NCBI RefSeq assembly: GCF_006538165.1
Contig: NZ_BDLU01000014.1
Span: 171,365-235,364, forward strand
Length of the DNA stretch: 64,000 bases
From: Komagataeibacter diospyri
Lineage (GTDB): Bacteria > Pseudomonadota > Alphaproteobacteria > Acetobacterales > Acetobacteraceae
Direction of reading: 5' to 3'
Shown in pieces: positions 8,217 to 16,989 of this stretch. Made by a program: the position numbers and the translations under genes. The notes under the pieces were generated by a model. That model was not told the DNA's origin. It saw only the letters and a list, made by a program, of their open reading frames with translations, and searched no databases. Each line of letters opens with the position of its first letter. The stretch's first letter is position 1.

Positions 8217-9365
8217 ATGATCCTGCCGCGTCGGCAGCTTCTGGCCACAGCGGGGGCAGCGTTTTCTACCGGTCTTCTGCCCCGGCATGGATGGGCAGCA
8301 GGCTCCATCACTACCGAACGGCTTCTGGCGGGACTGGCCGCCCCTTATGCCAGCGTGCCGCCCATGCCCCCCGTAGCGGAGGAAGACGCCCTGCTGGCGC
8401 TGGGCTATGTCGGTCCCACCAGCGATGGTGGCTGGACCGAAATGCACCATGTGGCGTTGCAGGCCGTACGCCGTACCTTTCCGAAGCTGCGCACGGTCTA
8501 TGTGGAAAGCGTACCGTATTCCGCTGACGCCACTCGCCTGTTGCGTGAATTCGTGGCCGAGGGCGCGCAACTGGTCCTGACGGGCGCAGATTATGGGGAT
8601 TTCCTGACGGATGTGGCGGTCCGTGCGCCGGAAACCGCCTTCATGCAGTGCGACGGGCGACCGCTGCGCGGTAATGTCAGCTGGTATTATATCGCGCACT
8701 GGTATGTCAGCTATGTGATCGGGGTGGCGGCGGGCCTGCTGAGCAGGGATGGGAAGCTGGGCTTTATCGCCTCCTTTCCGCTGCCTTCGGCTTATGCCGG
8801 GGCCAATGCAACGCTTCTGGGCGCGCGCAGCGTCAACCCCGACGCCACCATGCAGGTCATCAGCATCAACGCCTGGTTCGATCCGCAGGCCGCCATTCAG
8901 GCGGCCAATGCGCTGGCGGACAAGGGGTGTGACTTCCTGTTCGGCATCATGGACGAAGCGGGCTACCTGCATGTGGCGCAGGAACGCGGGCTGTGGGCGG
9001 CCATGTGGAACAAGGACATACGGCAGTTCGGGCCGGATGCGTATGTGGCGTCGGTCGTGCTGGATTTCACGCAGTTCTATATCGCGCAGGTGCGCGCGCG
9101 GCTGGCGGGCACGTGGCGGCCGGTCCCGCAACTGCTGATGATGGGACAGGGCGTGGACCGCGACCCGTGGGGCCAGCGCGTGCCGCAGGCCGTGCGCGAC
9201 CGGGCGGATGCCGTGCGCGCACGGATCATGGGAGGCTGGTCGCCGTTCAGTGGCCCCATCCGTGACCAGCATGGCACCCTGCGCGTGGCCGAGGGCGCGG
9301 TCATGAACGATCTTGACCTGTATGACTGGAACTGGGCGGTAGATGGGGTGAGCGGCCTGCCGTAG
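8217..9365 (+). CDS. BMP-family (Med/PnrA-like) periplasmic binding protein
   Basis: The 382-residue protein starts with a signal peptide containing twin arginines (PRRQLLATAG...), possibly a Tat signal, cleaved near GWAAGS. The body resembles the basic membrane protein (BMP/PnrA) family of ABC-transporter binding proteins for purine nucleosides: GYVGPTSDGGWTEMHH, the GADYGDF segment and GFIASFPLPSAYAGAN. AAAGGA lies 8 nt before the ATG. The unusual point is that no permease or ATPase gene is nearby, so it may serve a transporter elsewhere or act as a sensor. It follows the deaminase by 233 bp in the same orientation. Confidence 0.8.
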   Translation: MILPRRQLLATAGAAFSTGLLPRHGWAAGSITTERLLAGLAAPYASVPPMPPVAEEDALLALGYVGPTSDGGWTEMHHVALQAVRRTFPKLRTVYVESVPYSADATRLLREFVAEGAQLVLTGADYGDFLTDVAVRAPETAFMQCDGRPLRGNVSWYYIAHWYVSYVIGVAAGLLSRDGKLGFIASFPLPSAYAGANATLLGARSVNPDATMQVISINAWFDPQAAIQAANALADKGCDFLFGIMDEAGYLHVAQERGLWAAMWNKDIRQFGPDAYVASVVLDFTQFYIAQVRARLAGTWRPVPQLLMMGQGVDRDPWGQRVPQAVRDRADAVRARIMGGWSPFSGPIRDQHGTLRVAEGAVMNDLDLYDWNWAVDGVSGLP

Positions 9366-9471
9366 CCGTTCATGACCGGCCCGCATGACACCACCAGCCT
9401 GATCAATGGTTGTGCATGACTTCTTTTATTTTAAAAAGGAAAGGTAATTATATCAGACCGGAGCGGTTTTT

Positions 9472-10416
9472 TTGAGTGATATCAAACTTTTCCAGATCAG
9501 TGATAACAAGGCGAGCGAGCTGTCTGGATCATCCGCACCGCTTGAACGGGCATTGCAGACCCTTTTTGAGAAAAATCTGGATGCGTTACTGGGTGTCCGC
9601 TTTCTGGCGTCCGAATATTCCACGACGCATGGCGGCCGGATGGATACGCTGGGGCTGGATGAAAACTGTTATCCTGTTATCATCGAATACAAAAGAAACA
9701 TAAATGAAAATGTCATCAATCAGGGTTTGTTCTATCTCGACTGGCTGATGGATCACAAGGCAGATTTCCGGCTTCTGGTACAGGAAAATCTGGGAAAGGA
9801 AAAAGCCGACGCCATTGAATGGAGCGCGCCGCGCCTGATCTGTATCGCCGCCGATTTCACGCGTTATGACCTGCATGCCATCAAGCAGATGGGACGAAAT
9901 ATCGAACTGATCCGCTACAGGCGGTTTGGGCAGGACCTGCTTATGCTTGACCTGCTGACAAGTGTTTCGTCCAATGTCAGCCAGCCGGTATCACACACGT
10001 CCATGTCAATGTCGGATTATATTCCGACTTCTTCGGGTGGAACAAAGAGCCCTGCGCGGCACAAGACAAATTCGGAAAGTCTGGCAGATGCAGGGGAAGC
10101 CCTTACAAATCTGTATTCAGATACGGTAGCCTATCTGCTGTCACTGGGTGATGATGTCACACAGAAAACCCTGAACTGTTACTTTGCATTCAAACGCATA
10201 AAGAATTTTGTCTGTCTGGAGGTAAAGCCAACCCTTAGTGTCCTCCGGCTGTTCCTGAAAGTCGATCCGGATACCATCACGTTGGAAAAAGGCTTCACGC
10301 GCAACGTCAGGAACAAGGGACATTTCGGAACGGGCGACCTTGAGGTCACGCTTCGTACCCCCCACGATTTGGATCGTGCCAAACCCCTGATTGAAAAATC
10401 ATACGAAAGTTCCTGA
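9472..10416 (+). CDS. DUF5655 protein with PD-(D/E)XK nuclease-like N domain
   Basis: The 314-residue protein begins at TTG (9472), with GGAG a little upstream. The N-terminal half has a restriction-type nuclease pattern: Asp58 in GGRMDTLGLD, then Glu72 and Lys74 in VIIEYKR. This is similar to the NucS/RecB-like fold. The C-terminal 100 residues match the DUF5655 pattern (LYSDTVAYLLSLGDDV..., FKRIKNFVCLEVK, ending DLDRAKPLIEKSY). Function is unknown; DNA cleavage or end-binding is inferred from the motif. Its base composition is lower in GC than the flanking purine genes and it interrupts them, which suggests acquisition. Confidence 0.75.
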   Translation: MSDIKLFQISDNKASELSGSSAPLERALQTLFEKNLDALLGVRFLASEYSTTHGGRMDTLGLDENCYPVIIEYKRNINENVINQGLFYLDWLMDHKADFRLLVQENLGKEKADAIEWSAPRLICIAADFTRYDLHAIKQMGRNIELIRYRRFGQDLLMLDLLTSVSSNVSQPVSHTSMSMSDYIPTSSGGTKSPARHKTNSESLADAGEALTNLYSDTVAYLLSLGDDVTQKTLNCYFAFKRIKNFVCLEVKPTLSVLRLFLKVDPDTITLEKGFTRNVRNKGHFGTGDLEVTLRTPHDLDRAKPLIEKSYESS

Positions 10417-10459
10417 CCCAACGATACCAGAGCAGCGCGGACCTGTGTCAGGCCGCTGT

Positions 10460-11830
10460 TTATTCCGGCCCAGGCACCTTCCGTCCCGCCACCCATACGG
10501 TATGTATGTTGGGCCTGCCGATATTGCACAGGATCTGCTGTACCACATCTTCCGCTGCGCTGTCCGGTTCGCCATGGGTGGGGGGCAGGATGTTGCTGCC
10601 GGGAGCGGCGCGGTCGATCAGGATGGCATCAAATGCCTGGCCGGTCGCGAACTGACCGGCTTCAATACCCAGTGCCGCGGTGCCGCCACGGGTGGCGAGC
10701 CACAGGGCATTGGTAAAGGTCAGGCGTGAACCGGGCGCGCCACGCGCTGCTGCAGGCCGGTCGGGATCGGTGCCGCTGTCCAGCATGCGGGCGGCTGTCA
10801 CCGCCATGGCGGCATTGACCGCGACGGATGGGGAATACCCACCCGAAATATCCGTGCCCAGCCCGACATGTACGCCCGCCTGCCACGCTGCGCGCAAGGG
10901 CAGCACCGCGCCCGCGAAATAGGCGTTGGAAATGGGGCAATGGGCGATGGCCGCGCCGCGCGCGTGGACCAGCGCCATGTCATCCGCCGTCATGAAACAC
11001 GAATGGGCCAGCACCGTGCTCCGGCGCAGCAGGCCAAAGCGTTCCAGTGCTACGGTATCGTTCACGCCGGTCCGCTGGCGGACATAGTCATGTTCCCAGT
11101 CACTTTCGGAACAGTGTGTCTGGATCAGGCAGCCTTCCGCCGCCGCCAGGTCGCCCAGTCCCCGTAACAGGCCGTCAGTGCAGGCGGGGATAAAGCGCGG
11201 CGTGACCATGGGGCGCACAAGCCTGCTTTCGTTGCCCGGCAGGGCCCGCACGGCATGGATGAAGCGGCGGGTTGCCGCCAGCGCCTGTTCCACGCTGGCA
11301 TTGCGATAGGTGGGTGGGCACAGCGCCGGGTCATCCATCGCCACCAGCCCGACATGGGCACGCAGGCCGTGGCGCAGGCAGGTGCGCGCCAGCAGCAGGC
11401 TGCTTTCTTCATGAATGGTGGCGAAAAATACGGCAGTGGTGGTGCCGTTGGCCAGCAGGGTGCGGACCATTTCATCATAGACCGGGGCGGCAAAGGTGGG
11501 ATCGGCAAAGCGGGCTTCCAGCGGGAAAGTCCGCTGTTCCAGCCATTCACGCAGCGGCAGGTCCAGCGCCCGACCCATCTGTGGCCATTGCGGAGCATGG
11601 ACATGCAGGTCCGCAAATCCTGGCATGAGCAGTTGCGTGGACGAAAGTGTATGCACGACCATGCCATGACGGTCGGCATGGTCCAGAATCTGTGCCGCCA
11701 TGGGGGTACTGGCTTCATGTCGGGCAATAATCATGCCATCCGCGCCGACATGCACCACGCTGTTCGCCATGGTGGCCCGGTCGATGGCAACCGGGTTGAT
11801 GACATGACCGCGGATAACGAATTCATCCAT
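10460..11830 (-). CDS. guaD: Guanine deaminase
   Basis: The 456-residue protein has the guanine deaminase pattern: the zinc-binding segment GFADLHVHAPQWPQMG, the family-specific PLREWLEQRTFPLEARF, QTHCSESDWE, LAHSCFM, AIAHCPISNAYF and LGTDISGGYSP. It should convert guanine to xanthine and ammonia in the cytosol. Length is normal for GuaD. It is convergent with the nuclease gene, 43 bp away. Together with the amidohydrolase at 6634 it makes this a purine-degradation region, although no xanthine dehydrogenase is in the window. Confidence 0.92.
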   Translation of the reverse strand: MDEFVIRGHVINPVAIDRATMANSVVHVGADGMIIARHEASTPMAAQILDHADRHGMVVHTLSSTQLLMPGFADLHVHAPQWPQMGRALDLPLREWLEQRTFPLEARFADPTFAAPVYDEMVRTLLANGTTTAVFFATIHEESSLLLARTCLRHGLRAHVGLVAMDDPALCPPTYRNASVEQALAATRRFIHAVRALPGNESRLVRPMVTPRFIPACTDGLLRGLGDLAAAEGCLIQTHCSESDWEHDYVRQRTGVNDTVALERFGLLRRSTVLAHSCFMTADDMALVHARGAAIAHCPISNAYFAGAVLPLRAAWQAGVHVGLGTDISGGYSPSVAVNAAMAVTAARMLDSGTDPDRPAAARGAPGSRLTFTNALWLATRGGTAALGIEAGQFATGQAFDAILIDRAAPGSNILPPTHGEPDSAAEDVVQQILCNIGRPNIHTVWVAGRKVPGPE

Positions 11831-12220
11831 GCTGCAGCAGGATCCCCATATTACGAAAACGAATTATTATTTCCGTAAAACCCCGCCCTGCACAGCCCAA
11901 AAATCACACCCGCCCGCCCATATGGGGCGGAAAGGGGCAGGTGTGCGGGCAAACTCGACAGCCACGGAAAAAATCATTGAAAATACAGGGGGAATGCGGA
12001 TCTCCCAATTTTTTCCACAGGGTTATCTTTCTCCCTATCCCCGGAATCTGTGGATAAAGCGGGGCGGTTGCCCGAATGCCAGCAAACCCATATCCCTGAG
12101 AATAACCTGCTGATAAATGATAAAAATTTCTGGAAGCCTCTTTTTGAAAAAAAACGGCGTATTCCGAAGCTGTTTGGAAACAGTTTCACCAAAAAAACCA
12201 GGTGATTTCTTCAATCAGTG
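11831..12220. other. Gene-free region with repeat copy
   Basis: No gene is supported. The left part should hold the guaD promoter. The right part contains a degraded copy of the intergenic palindromic repeat (12113-12206). Confidence 0.5.
12113..12206 (+). repeat. Intergenic palindromic repeat, copy 1 (degraded)
   Basis: This is a diverged copy of the element best preserved at 52748-52855. It keeps the outer left arm (AAAATTTCTGG), the A/T-rich first hairpin remnant, TTCCGAAGCT, and the right end TTTCACCAAAAAAACC. It lies just downstream of the minus-strand cupin gene. Confidence 0.65.
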
Positions 12221-12796
12221 TCAATGATACCGGCAGGGCTGGTTGATGACCGGCTCATTAGCGGACTGGATAACCATTAGCGTCACTGGCCCTTTGCCGA
12301 CATTGCCTGCGTCATGCCCCTTCTGGCCCCGGTACCGGCCGGTTTCCATGGGACGCACGCCCTGATCCTCGCCAAACAGGATATCGCCCGGCCCCATTTC
12401 CACCCGCGTGCCATCCATGGCGCGAACATACCACCGGCCCTGCAATGGCACGATCCACTGCGGCTTGGGGTCGGGGTGCCATGTACCGTTCCAGTGCGCG
12501 GGCTGCACCGTCACCATAACGGTCGCGACCTGCGGTTCCATCGGGTCCTGCCATTGCGGTCCTGCGGGCGGAGACATGCTTTTGAGGAAGAAGTCATGCA
12601 CCGGGCAGGTGGTGATGTGGCTGATCCCCCTGTCATCGGTCCATAAATGTCGGTACGACCGCTGTGGTGGTCCGGGCTGCGTGGTATCAGGCAGGACGGC
12701 GGGTCGGGGGGATGCAGGGGGCACGGCGGCCATGACGGGTACAGTACCCAGCAGGGTGACAAGGGCGGTGGACAGTGCGGTGGCGCGCGGGAACAT
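12221..12796 (-). CDS. Exported cupin-domain protein
   Basis: The 191-residue protein has an N-terminal signal peptide (ALSTALVTLLGTVPVMA) and a single cupin-like beta-barrel. Visible pieces are the HWNGTWHPDPKPQWIVPLQG strand pair, the GPGDILFGED turn and the GHDAGN segment, which supply possible metal ligands. It should be periplasmic. It follows the PQQ dehydrogenase gene by 39 bp on the same strand and is probably cotranscribed with it and with the phytochrome-like kinase. The enzymatic role is unknown; a sugar- or acid-binding accessory role is only inferred from the neighbour. Confidence 0.8.
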   Translation of the reverse strand: MFPRATALSTALVTLLGTVPVMAAVPPASPRPAVLPDTTQPGPPQRSYRHLWTDDRGISHITTCPVHDFFLKSMSPPAGPQWQDPMEPQVATVMVTVQPAHWNGTWHPDPKPQWIVPLQGRWYVRAMDGTRVEMGPGDILFGEDQGVRPMETGRYRGQKGHDAGNVGKGPVTLMVIQSANEPVINQPCRYH

Positions 12797-12835
12797 CGGG
12801 GGCCTCCGTAACAGTTGAAGAAAAAAGGGGCATGG

Positions 12836-13969
12836 TCAGTGCATGGGGGCGGCGTTCCCGTAGGTCAGGCGGTATATGGCGCCCGACAGGTCATCGCTGA
12901 TCAGCATGCTGCCATCGGGCAGGGGCAGGACATCGGCCGGACGGCCCCATGCCCGCTGCCCCTGCCGGAAGCCGCTGACCAGTACGGTGGGCGGCTGTGG
13001 CCGGTTTTCCGCGTTAAAGCTGACACTGACCACCTGATAGCCCGATAGCTGGCTGCGGTTCCATGACCCGTGTTCGGCAATCATCAGGCTGCCGTGATAG
13101 GCTGCGGGAAATGCCATGCCTTCATAAAACCGTAGCCCAAGGGCCGCGACATGGGCACCCAGCAGCAGGGCGGGAGGGGTGAATTCGCTGCATGGATGCT
13201 GGCTGCCAAACTGCGGATCGGGCACGTTGCCCTGATGGCAGTAGGGATAGCCGAAGGACTGCCCCGATACGTCCACCCGGTTCAGTTCATCGGATGGCAC
13301 GTCATCGCCCATGTTGTCGCGGCCGTTATCGGTAAACCACATGACCCCGGTGCCCGGTTGCCACGTGAAACCCACCGAGTTACGGATACCGTACGCAACG
13401 TCGTGGCGGTCCGTGCCATTGGCGTTCATGGAAATGATGCGCCCGAATTCGTGGCCCACGTCACATATGTTGCACGGCGCGCCAATGGGGACATACAGGC
13501 GGTTATCCGGCCCGAAGGCGATGAATTTCCACGAATGGTCTCCGGCGCGGTAGGGCAGGTCATCGGCCACGACCTCCGGCTTTGGCGGCGCATCCAGATG
13601 GTCCTCGATATCGCGCAGCACGACAATGCGCCGCATGTCGGACACATACAGGTCACCATCGTGGTAGGCCACGCCCACCGGCAGGTCCAGCCCGTGGGCG
13701 ATGGTCTGCACCCGCACCGTACCCCCATCATCAACCCCGCTCAGGGCATAGACGTTGCCCGCCGCCATGCTGCCGACGAATATGGTGCCGCGTGCGCCAC
13801 GTGCCATTTCACGCGCACTGGGCACATGGTCGGACACCACGCTGACATGAAATCCCGGTGGCACCTGCAACAGGTCCGTGCGCGGGGCCGCCATGGCAGC
13901 CATGGCCGGGACCAGCAGGGCCGCGACAGTGGCGGCGGTCCGCATGAAGGCTGCGGGGATACGGGGCAT
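12836..13969 (-). CDS. PQQ-dependent sorbosone dehydrogenase-like protein
   Basis: This periplasmic protein resembles the soluble PQQ glucose/sorbosone dehydrogenase beta-propeller family. It has a signal peptide (MRTAATVAALLVPAMAAMA) and propeller motifs: VPPGFHVSVV, GLDLPVGVAYHDGDLYVSD, RNSVGFTWQP, WFTDNGRDNMGDDVPSDELN, FGYPYCHQG and IAEHGSWNRS. I chose the ATG at 13969 because GGAG lies 7 nt upstream. An ATG at 14002 overlaps the stop of the upstream phytochrome-like gene, so translational coupling remains possible. It probably oxidises an aldose or ketose aldehyde such as L-sorbosone; the substrate is inferred from family membership. Confidence 0.85.
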   Translation of the reverse strand: MPRIPAAFMRTAATVAALLVPAMAAMAAPRTDLLQVPPGFHVSVVSDHVPSAREMARGARGTIFVGSMAAGNVYALSGVDDGGTVRVQTIAHGLDLPVGVAYHDGDLYVSDMRRIVVLRDIEDHLDAPPKPEVVADDLPYRAGDHSWKFIAFGPDNRLYVPIGAPCNICDVGHEFGRIISMNANGTDRHDVAYGIRNSVGFTWQPGTGVMWFTDNGRDNMGDDVPSDELNRVDVSGQSFGYPYCHQGNVPDPQFGSQHPCSEFTPPALLLGAHVAALGLRFYEGMAFPAAYHGSLMIAEHGSWNRSQLSGYQVVSVSFNAENRPQPPTVLVSGFRQGQRAWGRPADVLPLPDGSMLISDDLSGAIYRLTYGNAAPMH

Positions 13970-13998
13970 CGGGTTGCTCCCTGGTGCGGCGGGCATGG

Positions 13999-16497
13999 TC
14001 ACGAGACAAGCTGGCGGATACGTTCGGCCAGCGCCGTGGCGGAATACGGCTTGCGCTCCACCGGGACATCACGCAGGTCGGGAGGGATCATGGTGCGGTC
14101 GGCATAGCCGGTGGCGAAAATGAAAGGCACGCCGCGCGCACGCAGCATATGCGCGATCTCGATCGAGTTTTCATCGCCAAGGTTGACATCCAGTATCGCG
14201 ACATCGGGCACGCGGGTGCGGATGGCGGTCAGGGCTTCATATACCGATGCTACGGTGCGGACCTGCCCCAGATTGCTTTCCTCGATCGCCCATTCGGCTT
14301 CCATCGCAATCAGGAACTGGTCCTCAACCAGCAGGATATCGGCGTCGGTCACTTTCTTCTCCTTTCCCGGCGTGGGGGACGTGGCGGGGGTGGCCGCGTC
14401 CTGCGCCTGTACTGGCGGGGCGGGGTTTACGTGGCGGGCAGGCAGGTCCAGAACCACCTCCAGCCCGCCAGGGCTGTAGTTGACGTGCGCGCGTCCCCCC
14501 AGTTCATGCGGGAAGCCACGCTCGATCAGGACGGAGCCGAAGCCCCGGCGCGCGGGGGGCGCGATACCCGGTCCCCCGCTTTCGCGCCATGAAATACGCC
14601 ACCCATCCGCCACCGCATCATGCGACCACGTAATATCCAGCCGCCCACCCGCATGGGCCAGCGCACCATATTTGACGGCGTTGGTGGCCAGTTCATGCAC
14701 CACCAGCGCCAGAACCGACAGGGCGCGGCCCGTCAGCCAGACGGGCGGCCCGTCGCAGGTGATGAAACAACGTTCGCGATAGGGGGCAAGTTCCGCATCC
14801 AGCAGCGCGCGCAGCAGGCCGCCGCCCTCGCTGCGCACCGCCTGGTCATGTGCCAGCGCCAGCGCGCGGATGCGCCCGCGCAGCCGTTCGGCATGGCCTT
14901 CGACCGTGCCGCCGGGTTCCAGCGGCTGGCTGACCAGCGACTGCACCACCGACAGGATGTTCTTGACGCGGTGGTTCAGTTCCTCGTTCAGCATGCGCTG
15001 ACGCAGATCGGCGGTGGCGCGTTCGTTCAGCTGCAGCTGGTGGTACGCGCCCATCACCTCGATCAGGGCGGAACGGACAAGGGTCGCCGCCTCCATGTCG
15101 TCACTCGACCATGGCAGGCATTCGCCCATGACCTGCTGGGTCCAGATGGCAAAGCTGGTGCGCGGGCCGAAATACCCGTCCTCGGCCTGCTTGCGGGGGC
15201 GGGCAGTGGGGTCCGCGCCCCATTTCAGGGTGCGGACCACCTCGCGCCGGAACACCAGCAGGTAGTCGCCCGGCTGCGAGGAAATCGGAACGACCATCAC
15301 CCCTGCCGCCTGCGCCGCGTAATCCGCCGCCATGGGAATATGCGCCGCAAGCCGGGTGGTATGCCAGATCTGCGCGCCAGCATGCGTGCGGGCCAGCGCC
15401 AGCAGGTCGTCCATCGCTCCGGGCGGGGGATGCGCGCCATGCAGAGTCCATTGCCCCCCGACCCACAGCGCCGCCCCGTCGCACTGTACGAATGACAGCA
15501 TGTCCGTCAGGTGCGACGTAAGGTAGGCGGGCATGTCCGCCACCGGGGCCGCCCCCTTCAGCAGCGTTTCGATCAGGGCATGCGTCTGCCGCGTCATGGC
15601 CAGGCGCTTGGTGCGCAGCAGGTTGGTGATCTGCAGCGAGAGGAATTCGCCAAACATGCGCGCCACGATACGATGGCTCATGTTCATCACGCGCGCGCTG
15701 TAATGGTGCCCTGCGATCATGCCCCACAGCCGCCCGTCCACCATGAGCGAGACGGACACGCACCCCGCCACCCCCATCGTGCGCAGGTAGTCGGCATGGC
15801 TGGTGGTGGCGGCCCGCAGGTGGGCGTGCGACAGGTCGGGGGGCGGCATGCCAGGGGGCGAGATGATGGGAATGGGGGTACCGTCCACGTCACCGATCAC
15901 GCGGATCAGGTTGGTGCTGTACAGCCTGCGGGCGGGATCGGGAATGTCGCTGGCGGGAAAATGCTGTCCCAGGAAGCTTTCAAGGTTGGGGACGTGATAT
16001 TCCGCCGCGACTTCGCCCGATCCGTCCTCGGCAAAGCGGTAGAGCATCACGCGGTCGTAATGCAGCACCCCGGCAAACAGCCGGACCACGGTGCGGAACA
16101 GGCGGTCGAAATCCGTGATTTCGCGTATCCGGTCGATCATGGTGCGCAGCAGCGACAGGTGCGCGCCATCCCCATCCGGGTCGGCGGAAGGTTCCCATTC
16201 CAGCAGGATATCCGACCCGGCGGTATGGATGGCAATGTCATAGCGCCTGCCATCCGGCGCTTCCTGCCCGAAGACAAGGGCGGGCCGGCGGTGGGCTTCC
16301 CCATGGGTGGCAAGGGCGTTGCGGATGCTGTGGGTGGCCTGCCGCCCCACGACATCGCGCAGCAGCAGGCCTCCTGTCAGCCCTTCGCGCCCGAGACAGC
16401 GCGGCGCATTGGCGGACCAGCGCACGATGCGTTCCAGCCGCGCGTCACATGCCAGCAGCCACCCGTGGGGCTGGATATGGTCGATGGCCATTTTCAT
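13999..16497 (-). CDS. Phytochrome-like HWE histidine kinase with fused receiver
   Basis: The protein has 832 residues. Order: PAS with IQPHGWLLAC (about 8-20); GAF with FPASDIPDPARRLY, DVDGTPIPI, and HADYLRTMGV containing the chromophore-pocket His; PHY with the tongue motif PRTSF; then an HWE/HisKA_2 kinase with NEELNHRVKNILSVVQSL and a HATPase; and a C-terminal receiver (ILLVEDQ, phospho-acceptor in AILDVNLGD, Lys in VERKPYS). The N-terminal biliverdin-attachment Cys of bacteriophytochromes, normally just before EPIHIPG-x-IQPHG, is absent, as is that whole segment, and the plant/cyanobacterial GAF Cys is also absent. No heme oxygenase gene adjoins it. Its ATG overlaps a 32-codon ORF (ATGA). 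Confidence 0.9.
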   Translation of the reverse strand: MKMAIDHIQPHGWLLACDARLERIVRWSANAPRCLGREGLTGGLLLRDVVGRQATHSIRNALATHGEAHRRPALVFGQEAPDGRRYDIAIHTAGSDILLEWEPSADPDGDGAHLSLLRTMIDRIREITDFDRLFRTVVRLFAGVLHYDRVMLYRFAEDGSGEVAAEYHVPNLESFLGQHFPASDIPDPARRLYSTNLIRVIGDVDGTPIPIISPPGMPPPDLSHAHLRAATTSHADYLRTMGVAGCVSVSLMVDGRLWGMIAGHHYSARVMNMSHRIVARMFGEFLSLQITNLLRTKRLAMTRQTHALIETLLKGAAPVADMPAYLTSHLTDMLSFVQCDGAALWVGGQWTLHGAHPPPGAMDDLLALARTHAGAQIWHTTRLAAHIPMAADYAAQAAGVMVVPISSQPGDYLLVFRREVVRTLKWGADPTARPRKQAEDGYFGPRTSFAIWTQQVMGECLPWSSDDMEAATLVRSALIEVMGAYHQLQLNERATADLRQRMLNEELNHRVKNILSVVQSLVSQPLEPGGTVEGHAERLRGRIRALALAHDQAVRSEGGGLLRALLDAELAPYRERCFITCDGPPVWLTGRALSVLALVVHELATNAVKYGALAHAGGRLDITWSHDAVADGWRISWRESGGPGIAPPARRGFGSVLIERGFPHELGGRAHVNYSPGGLEVVLDLPARHVNPAPPVQAQDAATPATSPTPGKEKKVTDADILLVEDQFLIAMEAEWAIEESNLGQVRTVASVYEALTAIRTRVPDVAILDVNLGDENSIEIAHMLRARGVPFIFATGYADRTMIPPDLRDVPVERKPYSATALAERIRQLVS

Positions 16498-16592
16498 GAT
16501 GCCGCGCGCGCCCCGGGCAGGGGGACGGCATGCGACAGCCCGGAAATGCCGGTTGCCATCACCTCCGCCTGATCGGCCCGTGTCAGTGTCAT
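16494..16592 (-). CDS. 32-codon leader ORF overlapping the phytochrome-like gene
   Basis: A short ORF starts at an ATG with AGGAG 5 nt upstream and ends in a TGA that overlaps the start of the phytochrome-like gene (ATGA). The peptide (MTLTRADQAEV...) matches nothing I recognise. It may be a real small protein, a translational-coupling leader, or what remains of a longer N terminus. Confidence 0.4.
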   Translation of the reverse strand: MTLTRADQAEVMATGISGLSHAVPLPGARAAS

Positions 16593-16989
16593 GCCTGCTC
16601 CTGCCATGGCCGGGGCGGGTGCAGGCCGCACCGTGCCAGCCGGGGTTACGCCGCCCCGCATGGTCCCGGCGGGGGCGCATGATGGAAGGCAGGACAGCAT
16701 ACCCCCATGCCACGTGGCGCGACAGCTTACTTTTACACACCTCACTTTTATGTAAATTCGCGCGGCCATCACCTGTCCCGCCCATGGGCTGCCCTGCAAC
16801 AGGGGTGAATACATGAATGCATAATACAATATTTTATATTTACTTCCATATACCTTTTCTTAACCCCTTCATGTGCATGAAACATCATGCTGGCTGTCGC
16901 TTATTGCAGTGCCCCGGACGGTTTCGGACCGGGGTCACATTTCAGCTTCATCCCCGTTCGTTTCCAGTCAGCAGGAGACCAGCAGCCCG
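16593..16989. other. Divergent promoter region
   Basis: This gap separates the minus-strand phytochrome-like unit from the plus-strand DosP-like gene and should contain both promoters. The right half is AT-rich around 16820-16870. No clear operator is recognised. Confidence 0.5.

Noticed and set aside
7980..9386. 468-codon minus-strand frame opposite the BMP-type binding protein
   Set aside because: The plus strand has a signal peptide, a ribosome site and family motifs; the minus frame has none and is an antisense artefact.
15511..16572. 353-codon plus-strand frame opposite the phytochrome-like gene
   Set aside because: Low-complexity His/Gly/Arg composition and no start signal; antisense shadow of the kinase gene.
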